A stretch of 64,000 nucleotides of DNA from Pisaster brevispinus (lineage: Eukaryota; Echinodermata; Asteroidea; Forcipulatida; Asteriidae): positions 13,836,258-13,900,257 of the forward strand of contig JAMKCF010000001.1 of assembly GCA_023634235.1 (NCBI GenBank). The letters are read 5' to 3'. The notes beneath the pieces were generated by a model. That model was not told where the DNA came from. It did no database searches and saw only the letters and a program-made list of their open reading frames with translations. The translations under genes and the position numbers were made by a program. Positions within the stretch are counted from its first letter, which is position 1; each line of letters opens with the position of its first letter. This document shows, one piece after another, positions 48,101-59,935 of this stretch.

Positions 48101-48840
48101 AACTTATTCTCGAAATATTGACATTCCTGGTATTGCAACACATAATTTTTCCATCTCACAGGATTTTACTCAGATTGTTTCAGCACCTACTCACATTCCG
48201 GATCGTGCCTCCGATGGTAGGTACTTGTTTGACCTCTACTTGTGTTCTAACCCAGATGACTGTGTTGCCAAGGTCCTGCCTCCAATTGGTAACTCAGATC
48301 ACTCAATTGTCTCTGTTTCTGTATCTTATTCTTCTCCCACAATTACTACCAGCCTTTTCATCGTACTGTTTTTTAGTTTGGAAAGGCTGATTGGGATGGT
48401 TTTCGATGTTTTCTTGCTGATGTGCCATGGTCTTCAATTCTACAGATATTTTCATGGTAAATGTGCCGCCAGTGTGTCCGACCTAGTTCCTCCTATCAGG
48501 ATGTTTGAGCGTGAAACCAGACTTTCTGCTTCTTCTCACCCATACACTCTTGATTTGCTAAAATTAAGGATTAAGGAGCCATTCCAACAGCCTTTTTCCA
48601 CGTACTGCATCTCTTTGGAACTCCTTGCCTGGTTGCATGTTTCCCTCCATCCTACAATCTAGACTGTTTTAAGAGGAATATCAATTCCTACCTTCAGCTC
48701 CCTTCAGTTATTTTCAAAGTTAATAATTTTTCTTCTTGTAGCCCCTTACCAAGAGTGGCTTTTGAGCCTTGTTTGGGGCAAACTTGCATAACAAATTTAC
48801 ATTTTTTATTTTTTTAAATTGACACTTGTGCTGCAGTTTC
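48101..48840 (+). pseudogene. LINE-B remnant: endonuclease end, linker, then C-terminal tail (RT deleted)
   Basis: Continues the interrupted endonuclease: NIDIPGIATHNFSISQDF, TQIVSAPTHIPDRASDG, LFDLYLCSNPDDC, PIGNSDHSIVSVSVSYSS (SDH present), then a linker FGKADWDGFRCFLADVPWS. RT sequence is then missing and the C-terminal type motif SLWNSLPGCMFPSILQSRLFK follows. Frameshifts throughout. It is repeated at 51,259-52,000 in the duplicated unit. Confidence 0.75.
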
Positions 48841-49936
48841 AACCACAGCATGGGTGCGGACCTATGGGACATTAATTGGAACCACAAGTGCTATACCAAG
48901 ATAAGTTGAGAATAGAATTTCTTGTACTTTAGACTCGGGATTGATTTTTTCTAATCTGGATTTTTTGGCCGACAGTTGCAAGCTGAACTGATTGTGGGCA
49001 AGTTCAACCAATATGCATTTAAAGGTGCGTTTTGTCTTTGCAATGGTGGAGGAGAACGCAGCAATATGTTGTGGGGGCATTCCCATGAAAAGTGTCCTAT
49101 CGCGTTCAACAAAGCATTGTGGTTGTCTATCAGGTGAGTGAGTAGGTGATTGGGACGCGTGGGGTCGAGGGGAATTGCAGCCAATTGGGCTATTGTTTTC
49201 ATATATTGGTTTTGGCTGTTCTGGTTGCCGTCGAGTGTTTGAACGCATAGATTCCTTTACACGTTAGCTCACGCAAACTTTTATTTAGCTCGGACCAATC
49301 AAAATGTATATCTTATTGTTCTGGCCCGTTTTGTTTGACCTGAATCTGTTTTACAGTATGTGGTGCTGAGCTAATGACATTGGTCTCGGAAAGAAACATG
49401 TCTCACTGTTGTTCTTTCCTGGCGGGCTAGGAGTCTATGCTTATGGGCTGTGCGTATAGGACTAGCTACTGCTCAAAAATGTCCGATTGTGCTGTAGGGA
49501 ATGGGCGCATTGTTAATTGGCATACTCGGTGCCCGACTTCTTTGAGGGATTCTTATTCCCTTTGTCGTTTTGGAAGACAGTTCGGAACAGATAATTATAT
49601 GATTTTTGATAATTATATGATTTTTTTCACAAACATTTTGTAGTACTTGTTTTTTGCTTTCGCCTTAATGTCGGTCTTTTTTAACGAAGCGAAACTATCT
49701 GCCTGTAAGCGCACCGACTAATTGCAACAGTTGTATGTCACCGTCCCACTTACAACACTCCGCCATAATTTCAAAAAAAATGCATGAAAGTAACTTGTTC
49801 CATCATAGTTTGACAACTTGGGTATCGATGACAGACAGCGGGCCGAGTGCCGAGTGCCGTAATTTGGTTGTTGAGGCAAGTTACCTGATTATTTGACTTT
49901 TTGGTTAAGCCCCCGGCATTCTCTGTGCTCGCCTTT
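48841..49936. other. unassigned segment of the duplicated unit
   Basis: No mobile-element protein is recognised. A 128-codon - strand frame (48,862-49,248, PEQPKPIYENNSPIG..) is preserved in the second copy (52,020-52,406) but has no known domain, and preservation is explained by recent duplication. A short ATAATTATATGATTTT doublet lies at 49,590-49,625. The second copy spans about 52,000-53,094. Confidence 0.45.
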
Positions 49937-50183
49937 TGTGGAATGAAGTGCAACCAAAGAAATCTGTTCCGTGTTATTGACAAGCTTTCTTCTCCCAAGT
50001 GTATGAAAAAGCTCCCAAGTTTTGACAATCCTATTGATCTGGCCAATAATTTCGCCAATTTCTTTGAGGATAAAATTAAGAAATTGTATGGTAGATTTGA
50101 GAATATACATCCATCACCCATCTCCGTTGATATTCATGATCATTGTAACTCTTCGTTCGCCACTTTTCGTGAAGTCACTTCTA
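49937..50183 (+). pseudogene. LINE-C fragment, linker between endonuclease and RT (unit 1)
   Basis: Reads KCNQRNLFRVIDKLSSPK, FDNPIDLANNFANFFEDKI and then is cut by the duplication junction. This is the linker segment of CR1/L2-type ORF2 proteins. The same segment in unit 2 continues into a full RT. Confidence 0.75.
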
Positions 50184-51258
50184 AATCCTCCTAAACCAAC
50201 TTATACAGTTGGTTCTCATTGTCTGGAAATTGTAGATAAATATAAGTATCTTGGTGTCCCGATGTCTAGAGATTTAAGTTGGAAACATCATATTTATTAT
50301 GTTGCCTCTAAGGCCACTCGACTTAATGGTTTTCTCGGAAGTTGTCAAATCTAGGGATCCCAAAATCCTTAAATCTCTTTATTGTTCCATTAGCAGGCCT
50401 AGTCTAGAATATGCGGCTCCAGTCTGGTGCCCTGCCCTCTCCACGTATCAGGATACACTGGAAAGAGTGCAGAGGTGCTTTACTCGGTTTTGTTTCAATC
50501 TTCCTAAAAGGGCCTTTTGTGGTAATACCAATGAAATTGAGTATTCTGATAGGTGTATACAGCTGGGTCTACCTTTCTTGAACAACAGAATCCATTTTCT
50601 TTCTATTGTTTTTGTGGTTAAATACTTGTATAACAAGTTTGATATGCCCTGTGATAATCTTATAAGCATTAATCCTAGACACACTGATATTGTTAAATTT
50701 CATCATCAACTGGCACGGACTAATGCTGCTCACCATTCTCTGTTTCACAGGTTCCCTAGGTTGTGGGATGAGCTCCCAATCGAAGTGAAAGATTTGGTTG
50801 TTTTTGGCTTGGCACGCTTTACAAGTTCACTAAGACTTCATTTATTGTCCCCTGGTTCTGGGTCAAATCTGATTCATGTGGTGTAGTTATGTTTCCACTG
50901 CTCTTTTTATTCTCTTGCTGGACTTAGGTCTTGGGGCATTCCCCCCCCCCCAATTTTTACACTTGTATTTTTAATTTCCCGGTTCTTTGGGTTTTTTTTT
51001 TTTTTTTTTTTTTTTTAGTTCTTGTCTGCTGTATCGTTGTTTTTTCTGGCAGTGCTTGGAGAGCAACTCATAGTAGTTTAGGCTTTTTTGCAATCCTCAG
51101 GAGGCATTGTCTTGTTTTGTTTTTTGTCGGTTTGTTTTTTTACTGGGGTGTTTTAAGTGCAATTCCTTGTTTTAAATCTTTATATGTATATGTATCTATT
51201 TTATGTCTCGCTACTGTTTTTATCCTGTGAAATCAATAAATGAAATGAAATGAAATGA
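50184..51258 (+). pseudogene. second copy of the LINE-A 3' end
   Basis: Duplicate of 47,012-48,100: LEIVDKYKYLGVPMSRDLSW, a frameshift at the same place, then RDPKILKSLYCSISRPSLEY..LRLHLLSP to the stop at 50,884-50,886, and a 3' UTR with a T run of about 24 and only three TGAAA units (five in the first copy). Confidence 0.88.
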
Positions 51259-52000
51259 ACTTATTCTCGAAATATTGACATTCCTGGTATTGCAACACAT
51301 AATTTTTCCATCTCACAGGATTTTACTCAGATTGTTTCAGCACCTACTCACATTCCGGATCGTGCCTCCGATGGTAGGTACTTGTTTGACCTCTACTTGT
51401 GTTCTAACCCAGATGACTGTGTTGCCAAGGTCCTGCCTCCAATTGGTAACTCGGATCACTCAATTGTCTCTGTTTCTGTATCTTATTCTTCTCCCACAAT
51501 TACATACCAGCCTTTTCATCGTACTGTTTTTTAGTTTGGAAAGGCTGATTGGGATGGTTTTCGATGTTTTCTTGCTGATGTGCCATGGTCTTCAATTCTA
51601 CAGATATTTTCATGGTAAATGTGCCGCCAGTGTGTCCGACCTAGTTCCTCCTATCAGGATGTTTGAGCGTGAAACCAGACTTTCTGCTTCTTCTCACCCA
51701 TACACTCTTGATTTGCTAAAATTAAGGATTAAGGAGCCATTCCAACAGCCTTTTTCCACGTACTGCATCTCTTTGGAACTCCTTGCCTGGTTGCATGTTT
51801 CCCTCCATCCTACAATCTAGACTGTTTTAAGAGGAATATCAATTCCTACCTTCAGCTCCCTTGAGTTATTTTCAAAGTTAATAATTTTTCTTCTTGTAGC
51901 CCCTTACCAAGAGTGGCTTCTGAGCCTTGTTTGGGGCAAACTTGCATAACAAATTTACATTTTTTATTTTTTTAAATTGACACTTGTGCTGCAGTTTCAA
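51259..52000 (+). pseudogene. second copy of the LINE-B remnant
   Basis: Duplicate of 48,101-48,840 with a few differences (for example ACATACCAG for ACTACCAG near 51,505, which changes the reading frame). The SDH region and the WNSLP tail are both present. Confidence 0.85.
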
Positions 52001-53094
52001 CCACAGCATGGGTGCGGACCTATGGGACATTAATTGGAACCACAAGTGCTATACCAAGATAAGTTGAGAATAGAATTTCTTGTACTTTAGACTCGGGATT
52101 GATTTTTTCTAATCTGGATTTTTTGGCCGACAGTTGCAAGCTGAACTGATTGTGGGCAAGTTCAACCAATATGCATTTAAAGGTGCGTTTTGTCTTTGCA
52201 ATGGTGGAGGAGAACGCAGCAATATGTTGTGGGGGCATTCCCATGAAAAGTGTCCTATCGCGTTCAACAAAGCATTGTGGTTGTCTATCAGGTGAGTGAG
52301 TAGGTGATTGGGACGCGTGGGGTCGAGGGGAATTGCAGCCAATTGGGCTATTGTTTTCATATATTGGTTTTGGCTGTTCTGGTTGCCGTCGAGTGTTTGA
52401 ACGCATAGATTCCTTTACACGTTAGCTCACGCAAACTTTTATTTAGCTCGGACCAATCAAAATGTATATCTTATTGTTCTGGCCCGTTTTGTTTGACCTG
52501 AATCTGTTTTACAGTATGTGGTGCTGAGCTAATGACATTGGTCTCGGAAAGAAACATGTCTCACTGTTGTTCTTTCCTGGCGGGCTAGGAGTCTATGCTT
52601 ATGGGCTGTGCGTATAGGACTAGCTAGTGCTCAAAAATGTCCGATTGTGCTGTAGGGAATGGGCGCATTGTTAATTGGCATACTCGGTGCCCGACTTCTT
52701 TGAGGGATTCTTATTCCCTTTGTCGTTTTGGAAGACAGTTCGGAACAGATAATTATATGATTTTTGATAATTATATGATTTTTTTCACAAACATTTTGTA
52801 GTACTTGTTTTTTGCTTTCGCCTTAATGTCGGTCTTTTTTAACGAAGCGAAACTATCTGCCTGTAAGCGCACCGACTAATTGCAACAGTTGTATGTCACC
52901 GTCCCACTTACAACACTCCGCCATAATTTCAAAAAAAATGCATGAAAGTAACTTGTTCCATCATAGTTTGACAACTTGGGTATCGATGACAGACAGCGGG
53001 CCGAGTGCCGAGTGCCGTAATTTGGTTGTTGAGGCAAGTTACCTGATTATTTGACTTTTTGGTTAAGCCCCCGGCATTCTCTGTGCTCGCCTTT

Positions 53095-54940
53095 TGTGGA
53101 ATGAAGTGCAACCAAAGAAATCTGTTCCGTGTTATTGACAAGCTTTCTTCTCCCAAGTGTATGAAAAAGCTCCCAAGTTTTGACAATCCTATTGATCTGG
53201 CCAATAATTTCGCCAATTTCTTTGAGGATAAAATTAAGAACTTGTATGGTAGATTTGATAATATTCATCCATCACCCATCTACGTTGATATTCATGATCT
53301 TTGTAATTCTTCGTTCGCCACTTTTTGTGTAGTCACTTCTGACGAAGTGATGAAGATGATCAAATCTTACCTCCTGCAAGTTGGACCCTCTGCCATTATC
53401 TGTTTTTAAGGAGTGTTGTTCTGAACTGCTGCCAGTCTTCACAAAGATTAATAGGTCTTTGTCTTTTGGTCATTTCCCTAATCATCTTAAGGAGGCTTGC
53501 ATCCTGCCACTTCTGAAAAAGCAACATTTGGACCCGGAGTGTCAAATTATCGTCCTATCTCTAACTTGAGATTCATCTCCAAATTGATTGAACGTGCAGT
53601 TGTTAGTCAACTTCAAGACTATCTCTGTGAAAATAACCTTTATGCTAAGATGCAGTCTGCTTATCGTCCTTTCCACAGTACTGAGACTGCTCTCATTTGT
53701 GTGCAGGATGAAATCTTGCGTGCACTGGACAATCATAAGGAAGCGATCCTTGTGCCGTTAGATTTTTCAGCTGCATTTGACACTATCGACCATGAGCATC
53801 TCCTTCAACTTTTATCTTCTCACTATGGAATTACTGGAACTGCCCTTAACTGGTTCTCTTCCTATCTAAACAACAGAACCCAGCATGTTCTCATCAATAA
53901 TGCTAAATCCGATTGTCATCATCTCTTGTGTGGTGTTCCTCAAGGTTCTGTAGCTGGGCCTCTTGAATTTATATTGCTCAGTGCACCCTTACAAGACTTC
54001 ATTGCTGCCCATGGCATTTCTAGTGTTGCTTATGCTGACGATACCCAGCTTTACGTTACATTTGATCCTGCTGATCGCGCTTCTGCCATTGCTAAAGTTG
54101 AACTATGCATTCAAGATGTCAAATCTTGGGCTTTGTCCGACAAACTCGCTCTGAATGACTCCAAAACTGAGATCTTATTTTTAAGATCTCGTTTCACAAA
54201 AAAGATTTCTCCGCCAAACTAACATGTTGCCCAGTCTGTTATTAAACCATCTGAATTTGCCTGTAACCTCAGTGTAATTATGGATTCTTCATTGTGCATA
54301 AGTAGACATGTTGATGTTTGCAAAGCAGCTCTCATAGAAAAATAGCACAGATTCGCCGCTACTACTCTTCGCTTTGTTCAAGCTTTCTTCACAACTAGAC
54401 TTGATTCCAGCAATTCTCTTCTGTATGGACTCCCTGATAAAGATCTTGCTATAATTCAACGTGTACAAAACACTGCTGCTCGCCTCGTTTCTTGCTAATG
54501 CTTGCCTCGTTCTCACCATATTACACCAGTACTAATGAAATTTCATTGGCTCCAAGTTAAGTTTCGTACAATTTATAAAATTCTTTTAACTTTCAAAGCT
54601 CAAACATGTCAATCTGCTGCTTATTTATCTGGACTTGTTCACCATTATTCTCCTACTCGGACTTTACGTTCATCTCAACAGTCATTGCTTTCATCTACAA
54701 GAGCTGCTTCCATTTTTTATGGCCACAGATCATTTTCTTACGCCGCACCATTTCTTTGGAATGGTCTTCCTGTGCATATTCGCCAGGCTAGTTCTTTACA
54801 CTGTTTTAAGTCTGTTAAAAACTCATTTGTTTGAAGCTGCTTGTTTGTGATCTGCTTATTTGTAATTGTATCTTTCACTCTTTGTACATTTTATTGTTCT
54901 CTTTATGCGCTTTTGCATTAGGCGCTTTACAAATGTCTTA

Positions 54941-54980
<40 letters not shown>
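53095..54980 (+). mobile_element. LINE-C (CR1/L2-type), 5'-truncated, + strand copy
   Basis: After the linker, RT motifs are clear: LDPLPLSVFKECC, NYRPISNLRFISKLIERAVV, AYRPFHSTETAL, LDFSAAFDTIDHEHLLQLL, LLCGVPQGSVAGPLEF, VAYADDTQLYVTF, LALNDSKTEILFL. The C-terminal part (IAQIRRY, LLYGLPDKDL, HHITPVLMKFHWLQV, FSYAAPFLWNGLPVHIRQA) follows in other frames. The 3' UTR ends GCGCTTTACAAATGTCTTAA then (ATT)n at 54,941-54,980, as in CR1/L2 groups. Frameshifts near 53,390, 53,490, 54,220 and later; YADD is intact but the ORF is broken. Confidence 0.88.
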
Positions 54981-55249
54981 GAGTCTGTTTCTGGGTCAGG
55001 AACTAGGGTTTTTGTACTCCAGATATTGAGCATTGTCAGTCTTCTATGTGTGTTGGCAAAAGTGATGCTTCACTATAAAAATTTTCAACGTTGCATCAAT
55101 CACTTTATCCCCAGATAATTCTTTGGTGTTCCCTGTAATTGTGTCCCGGCTGGAATTTGGTTTTTTGAAAAAAGCCATGATTTTCAAAAGCCACGTAATG
55201 TCGTACAATTTCTCAACAATTTCGGCCATTCGGACTTCGTTCGATGGCA

Positions 55250-56080
55250 CTGTAGAGGTAGGACGTGTGTGCCAGGGGCTCCGCATTGACTGAAGTCATT
55301 CAACCAAGCCACGCCTTCACGAGGAGGTAAAAAGACCGGCCGCACAGTGGCAAGCCCCCCCCCCCCCGTTCTCCAACCCGAATCTTTGGAGGAAGAAGAG
55401 ACCGTAAAGCCGGGCCCTAAGAGTGACCACAACAGCGATTTTGAGGCATTCGTCCGACGAACACTTGCCAAAATAGTTGAAGGACAACTTCAACTCGAGA
55501 CCAAACTGGCTGCCTCAATCCAGTTTAATAGTGACAGAATTGAGGATTTTGAGAAATCTGGGTCGGCTGTAACAACATCCCTCTCCAGCTTGAAGACAGA
55601 AGTTGAAACCCTAAAGGAACAGCTCACAAGGCAGAAGAACGACATAAACAAACAAGAATACTTTTCGCAACTGAATAACTTTAGAGTTGTAGGCGTTCCA
55701 AGGTCAATAAACAAAAATTGTAATCGCGGACATTCTTAAGAGCAAGTTTGGATGGGAGAGTTGCCCATGTATCAGGAGAGCCCACAGGGATGGAAGAGAG
55801 TCGCCTGAGGGTCGTCCGCCCCATGTGCTAGTAAAGCTTCTTTCCTACCAAGATAAAATAAAGATCATGAAAGTCCATCGGAAGGTACCCATGGGGTCCG
55901 ACATCTTCATGGTTGACGACCTAACAACCCAAGACTTGAAGGAAAAGATAAAGTGGAAAACTCAGGTAAAGTCACTGTACGACAGTGGGGTCAAGCTTCG
56001 CTTTTATGCAGGACATTGGAGAGTGGGGATTTGCCATTTACTTTCAAGAACAAGGACATTTAGGCTGTTCTTCTGATCAA
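55250..56080 (+). pseudogene. LINE-D ORF1, L1/Tx1-type coiled-coil RNA-binding protein
   Basis: The frame passes through a poly-C run (55,357-55,369), likely a frameshift point, then encodes a coiled coil (about 55,450-55,650: LETKLAASIQF..LKTEVETLKEQLTRQKND) and QLNNFRVVGVPRSIN, the start of an RRM-like fold. After a frameshift near 55,735 come AHRDGRESPEGRPPHVLVKLL, SYQDKIKIMKVHRKVP and DDLTTQDLKEKIKWK, matching the RRM/C-terminal pattern of L1-like ORF1 proteins. No ATG was found for the start. ORF1 proteins coat the element RNA. Confidence 0.75.
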
Positions 56081-56557
56081 AAAGAACTGATCTCAATGTG
56101 GTTAAATTGATATAATATTTTGTATACCTTCTACACAGTGGATTGGCGTGGATTTTATTTTCCTTTCTCTTATTTTATTTTACTACTCCTTATGATCAAA
56201 GGCACTGCCATTCGTCCATTTGAAGAAACTGTGTAAATAGTTAATGTACGGGAATGTGGTGTGTTCTTTTGCTCCTCACTTCATACTGCGTGGTACCAAA
56301 ACTTCAGTTATAATTTAATTTAATTTAATTAAAGTGTTGTTGAATTTGTATCGGAGATGGAGAGTGTTGTTTGCTTTTACCCAGGCGCTATTGTGTGGGT
56401 GTGTGTGTGTGTGGGTGTGTTTTCACATTCAAACCGGGGACCTATAACAAAAGAGGACAATAGGGTCCCCGGTTGGGTTAAGGTCCCCAGTTGGAAATTG
56501 TGTACAAAACCAATGGGAGCTGTTGCCAAAAAGTTAAAGTCCAAACAAAAGAGGGAC
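56081..56557. other. non-coding with (GT)n and palindromic CCCCGG words
   Basis: Contains a TTTAATTTAATTTAATT run at 56,312-56,332, a (GT)n run at 56,396-56,420 and opposed copies of GGGGACCT / GGTCCCCGG at 56,440-56,492. These may be LINE-D sequence broken by the LINE-C insertion. Confidence 0.45.
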
Positions 56558-58260
56558 AATAATAATAATAATAATAATAAAGACATTTGTAAAGCGCCTA
56601 ATGCATAAGCCTCTAAGCGCATAAAGAGAACAATAAAATATACAAAGAGTGACAGAAACAATTACAAATAAGCAGATTACAAATAAGCAGCTTCAAACAA
56701 ATGTGTTTTTAACAGAGACTTAAAACAGTGTAAAGAACTAGCCTGGCGAATATGCACAGGAAGACCATTCCAAAGAAATGGTGCGGCGTAAGAAAATGAT
56801 CTGTGGCCATAAAAAATAGAAGAAGCTCTTGTAGATGAAAGCAATGACTGTTGAGATGAACGTAAAGTCCGAGTAGGGGAATAATGGTGAACAAGTTCAG
56901 ATAAATAAGCAGGAGATTGACATGTTTGAGCTTTGAAAGTTAACAAAAGAATTTTATAAATTGTACGAAACTCAACTGGGAGCCAATGCAATTTCATTAG
57001 TACTGGTGTAATATGGTGAGAACGAGGCAAGCAAGAAACGAGGCGAGCGGCAATGTTTTGTACACGTTGAATTTTAGCAAATCTTTATCAGGGAGTCCAT
57101 ACAGAAGAGAATTGCCGGAATCAAGTCTAGTTGTGACGAAAGCGTGAACAAGACGAAGAGTAGTAGCTTCATCCAGGTAGCGGCGAATCTGTGCTATTTT
57201 TCTGATAGCCATGAGAGCTGCTTTGCAAACATTATCAACATGTCTACTCATGCACAATGAAGAATCCATAATTACACCGAGGTTGCGGGCAAATTCAGAT
57301 GGTTTAATAACAGACTGGGCAATATGTAAGTTTGGCGGAGAAACCTTTTTTGTGAAACGAGATCTTAAAAATAAGATCTCAGTTTTGGAGTCATTCAGAG
57401 CGAGTTTGTTGGACAAAGCCCAAGATTTGACATCTTGAATGCATAATTCAACTTTAGCAATGGCAGAAGCTCGATCAGCAGGGTCAAATGTAACATAAAG
57501 TTGGGTATCGTCAGCATAAGCAACACTAGAAATACCATGGGCAGCAATGAGGTCTTGTAAGGGTGCACTGAACAATATAAATTCAAGAGGCCCAGCTACA
57601 GAACCTTGAGGAACACCACACAAGAGATGATAACGATCGGATCTAGCAATATTTATGAGAACATGGTGGGTTCTGTTGTTAAGATAAGAAGAGAACCAGT
57701 TAAGGGCAGTTCCTGTAATTCCATAGCGAGAAGATAAACGTTGAAGGAGATGCTCATGGTCAGTAGTGTCAAATGCAGCTGAAAAATCTAACAGCACAAG
57801 GATCGCTTCCTTATGATTGTCCAGTGCACGCAAGATATCATCCTGCACACGAACGAGAGCAGTCTCAGTACTGTGGAAAGGACGATAAGCAGACTGCATC
57901 TAAGCATAAAGGTTATTTTCACAGAGATAGTCTTGAAGTTGACTCACAACTGCACGTTCAATCAATTTAGAGATGAATCGCAAGTTAGAGATAGGACGAT
58001 AATTTGACATACACTCCGGGTCCAAATGTTGCTTTTTCAGAAGTGGCAGGATGCAAGCCTCCTTAAAATGATCAGGGAAATGGCCAGAAGACAAAGACCT
58101 ATTAATAATCTTTGTGAAGACTGGCAGCAGTTCAGAACAACACTCCTTAAATACAGATAATGGCAGAGGGTCCAACTTGCAGGAGGTAACTACAAGTGCT
58201 CGCAGTAGGCCCAAGTAATGAGTTGTCCGGTAAGGAGTCATCACAAGGTGTGAGACCAAA
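56558..58260 (-). mobile_element. LINE-C (CR1/L2-type), 5'-truncated, - strand copy
   Basis: Same family as 53,095-54,980 in opposite orientation. From 58,259: LDPLPLSVFKECC, FTKIINRSLSSGHFPDHFKEA, NYRPISNLRFISKLIERAVV, a TAG after ENNLYA, then a 300-codon frame (57,899-56,997) with LDFSAAFDTTDHEHLLQRL, GVPQGSVAGPLEF, YADDTQLYVTF, RKIAQIRRYLDEATTLRLV and LLYGLPDKDLLKF. A frameshift near 57,060 leads to MPRSHHITPVLMKLHWLPV and FLWNGLPVHIRQA. The 3' end is (AAT)n at 56,558-56,581 on +. This copy is better preserved than the + strand one. Confidence 0.9.
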
Positions 58261-59121
58261 CAGGAAGATGATCAACAGAAGGATGAATGGTTTCATTGTT
58301 CCAGTAGCAAGGTGCCAAAACTAGCACAGTACAATAAACAGGCACACTAGAAGATTATCCCGAATTACCAAGGACAGGTTCAATAAACAGTGGTGATTGA
58401 AGAATCCATACAAGTAGATGGCAAAACATGGTTGAAGTCCAAATACAGAAGAAAACTCTGCGAAACATTTCCATTAAAAACTCAAATGTAGAATCAAAAA
58501 CACAGCACAAAAAGAGTCCAGTAGAATCCTGGTACAAAGCCCTATCCACAGATATAAAATTGAACACAATAGGAGCTCAAGTGACAAAAATAATTGCAGA
58601 AGAGAGAGAGAGAGAACACTTGGGTGGTCGCTTGTAAGGCGCACCAACCAACATATACCTGGTAAGGATAGTGGGAGGTCCTCCAATAGGAGGTCCCCGA
58701 TTGGAGGTGTTTACACACTTGTGTGTGTGTGTGTGTGTAAAGAAGAAAAAGGTGTATTTCTTTTCCCCAGAGTGGACTGTAATATCTTTAATGTATAGTT
58801 TTCATTCGACTTTACATATTTACGGAACCCCACGGCCAGGATTGGTCGTGTTTACTTCATTAATTTTATCTCGCCAACACGGTGTTCACGACTGATTTAT
58901 TTGCTGGTTTAGGGGTTTTCTTGGGGAGGGATTTTGTTACGGGGTTCGGGATTTCCGGGTTGGTTTGGATGGCATAAAAAAGACCCGGGGACTACCATTT
59001 ATCATAGCTTTTATTTACACTGTTTGGTAGGCACTAGAGTGTACTCAAAAGTTTGCTTTCCACATTACTTATGCTTTAGTTTTAAGGGATTGCTTCTCAA
59101 AATTCTCTTTCCTTATTTTCC
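58261..59121. other. non-coding with (AG)n and (GT)n runs
   Basis: (AG)n at 58,602-58,615 and (GT)n at 58,719-58,738. GGAGGTCC words recur at 58,673-58,710. No gene supported; the part after about 58,750 may be the LINE-D ORF1-ORF2 spacer. Confidence 0.4.
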
Positions 59122-59935
59122 ATGGTTTCTAGTCATATTTCCATTGCCTCCGTGAATTGCCGAGGCTCGGCCAGTTTTGAGAAACACAGGGATGTTTTAC
59201 AATACCTCAGGTCCAAAAAATTGTTCTATCTATTGTTTACAAGATGTCCATTTCAATGCAGAATTAGAAGGGCTTGTCTGCACTGAGTGGGGATTTCAAT
59301 GCTTCTTTAGTTCCTTCAAAAGTAATTCCAGAGGTGTTGCTGTTTTTTCTTAACATTAATTTTGAGTTAGAAATATCCAACATGAAGACCGACAAGATGG
59401 GTAACATGTTGGATTTAGACATTGTGACTGGTGATTATACATTGACTATTATTAATTTGTACGGGCCTAATTCAGATGACCCTGGATTCTATGATAATAT
59501 TTTTAAAATTATGTGTGATATGGAAAATACCCATACTATTCTATGTGGAGATTGGAATTTAATTTTGAATCAGTCTTAGATTGTATTAATTAAAACAACC
59601 TCAACAACCCTTTAGCTAGAAATAAGGATTTAGAAATGTGTAATGATTTTGATTTTATTGACTTGTGGCTTATACAGAATCCAGACCTCAGAAGATACAC
59701 ATGGATGCAACCCCACTCGCTTAAACACTCCAGACTAGATTTTTTCTGATTTCATCTGAGCTTAACATCAAACTAGTTAGCTGTGATATTAAACCAGGTT
59801 ACAGGAGATATCATTCTTTAATTTACATTACCTTGGATCTTAGTAAATTAGAACACGGCTATGGCTACCGTAAGTTTAATAACGCTTTGCTGAAAGATCC
59901 ACAATATGCAAGCCTTGTTAACCATTTGCACACTA
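59122..59935 (+). pseudogene. LINE-D ORF2 start: L1/Tx1-type APE endonuclease
   Basis: ATG 59,122 gives MVSSHISIASVNCRGSAS..KHRDVLQYLRSKK. After a frameshift it reads SIYCLQDVHFNAELEGLV, CTEWGFQCFFSSFKSNSRGV, then GNMLDLDIVTGDYTLTIINL, YGPNSDDPGFYDNIF and ILCGDWNLILNQ, followed by DLWLIQNPDLRRYTWMQPH, SRLDFF and GYRRYHSL. The last motif is the place of the usual SDH catalytic triplet, here RYH, so the nuclease is inactivated. At least three frameshifts or stops. The RT is absent: after HGYGYRKFNNALLKDPQ the similarity stops. Confidence 0.78.

Larger units (their letters stand above)
47012..53340. repeat. 3.16-kb direct tandem duplication
   Basis: Unit 1 about 47,012-50,183 and unit 2 about 50,184-53,340 are nearly identical; few mismatches are visible, and (TGAAA)n and T-run lengths differ. 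Each unit holds the LINE-A 3' third, the LINE-B remnants, a ~1.2-kb unassigned segment and the beginning of a LINE-C fragment. At the junction, LINE-C sequence (GAAGTCACTTCT) is fused to LINE-A sequence (AAATCCTCCTAAACC), producing a chimeric frame at 50,022-50,354. Confidence 0.9.

Noticed and set aside
48862..49248. 128-codon - strand frame preserved in two copies (also 52,020-52,406), apparently conserved
   Set aside because: Conservation is explained by the recent tandem duplication; no domain, and it lies among + strand LINE relics.
50022..50354. 110-codon frame joining LINE-C linker to LINE-A C-terminus, a possible fusion gene
   Set aside because: It is produced by the duplication junction and continues only to the shared frameshift; no sign of selection.
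58602..58740. (AG)n and (GT)n runs as a regulatory region
   Set aside because: Simple microsatellites with no other supporting signal.
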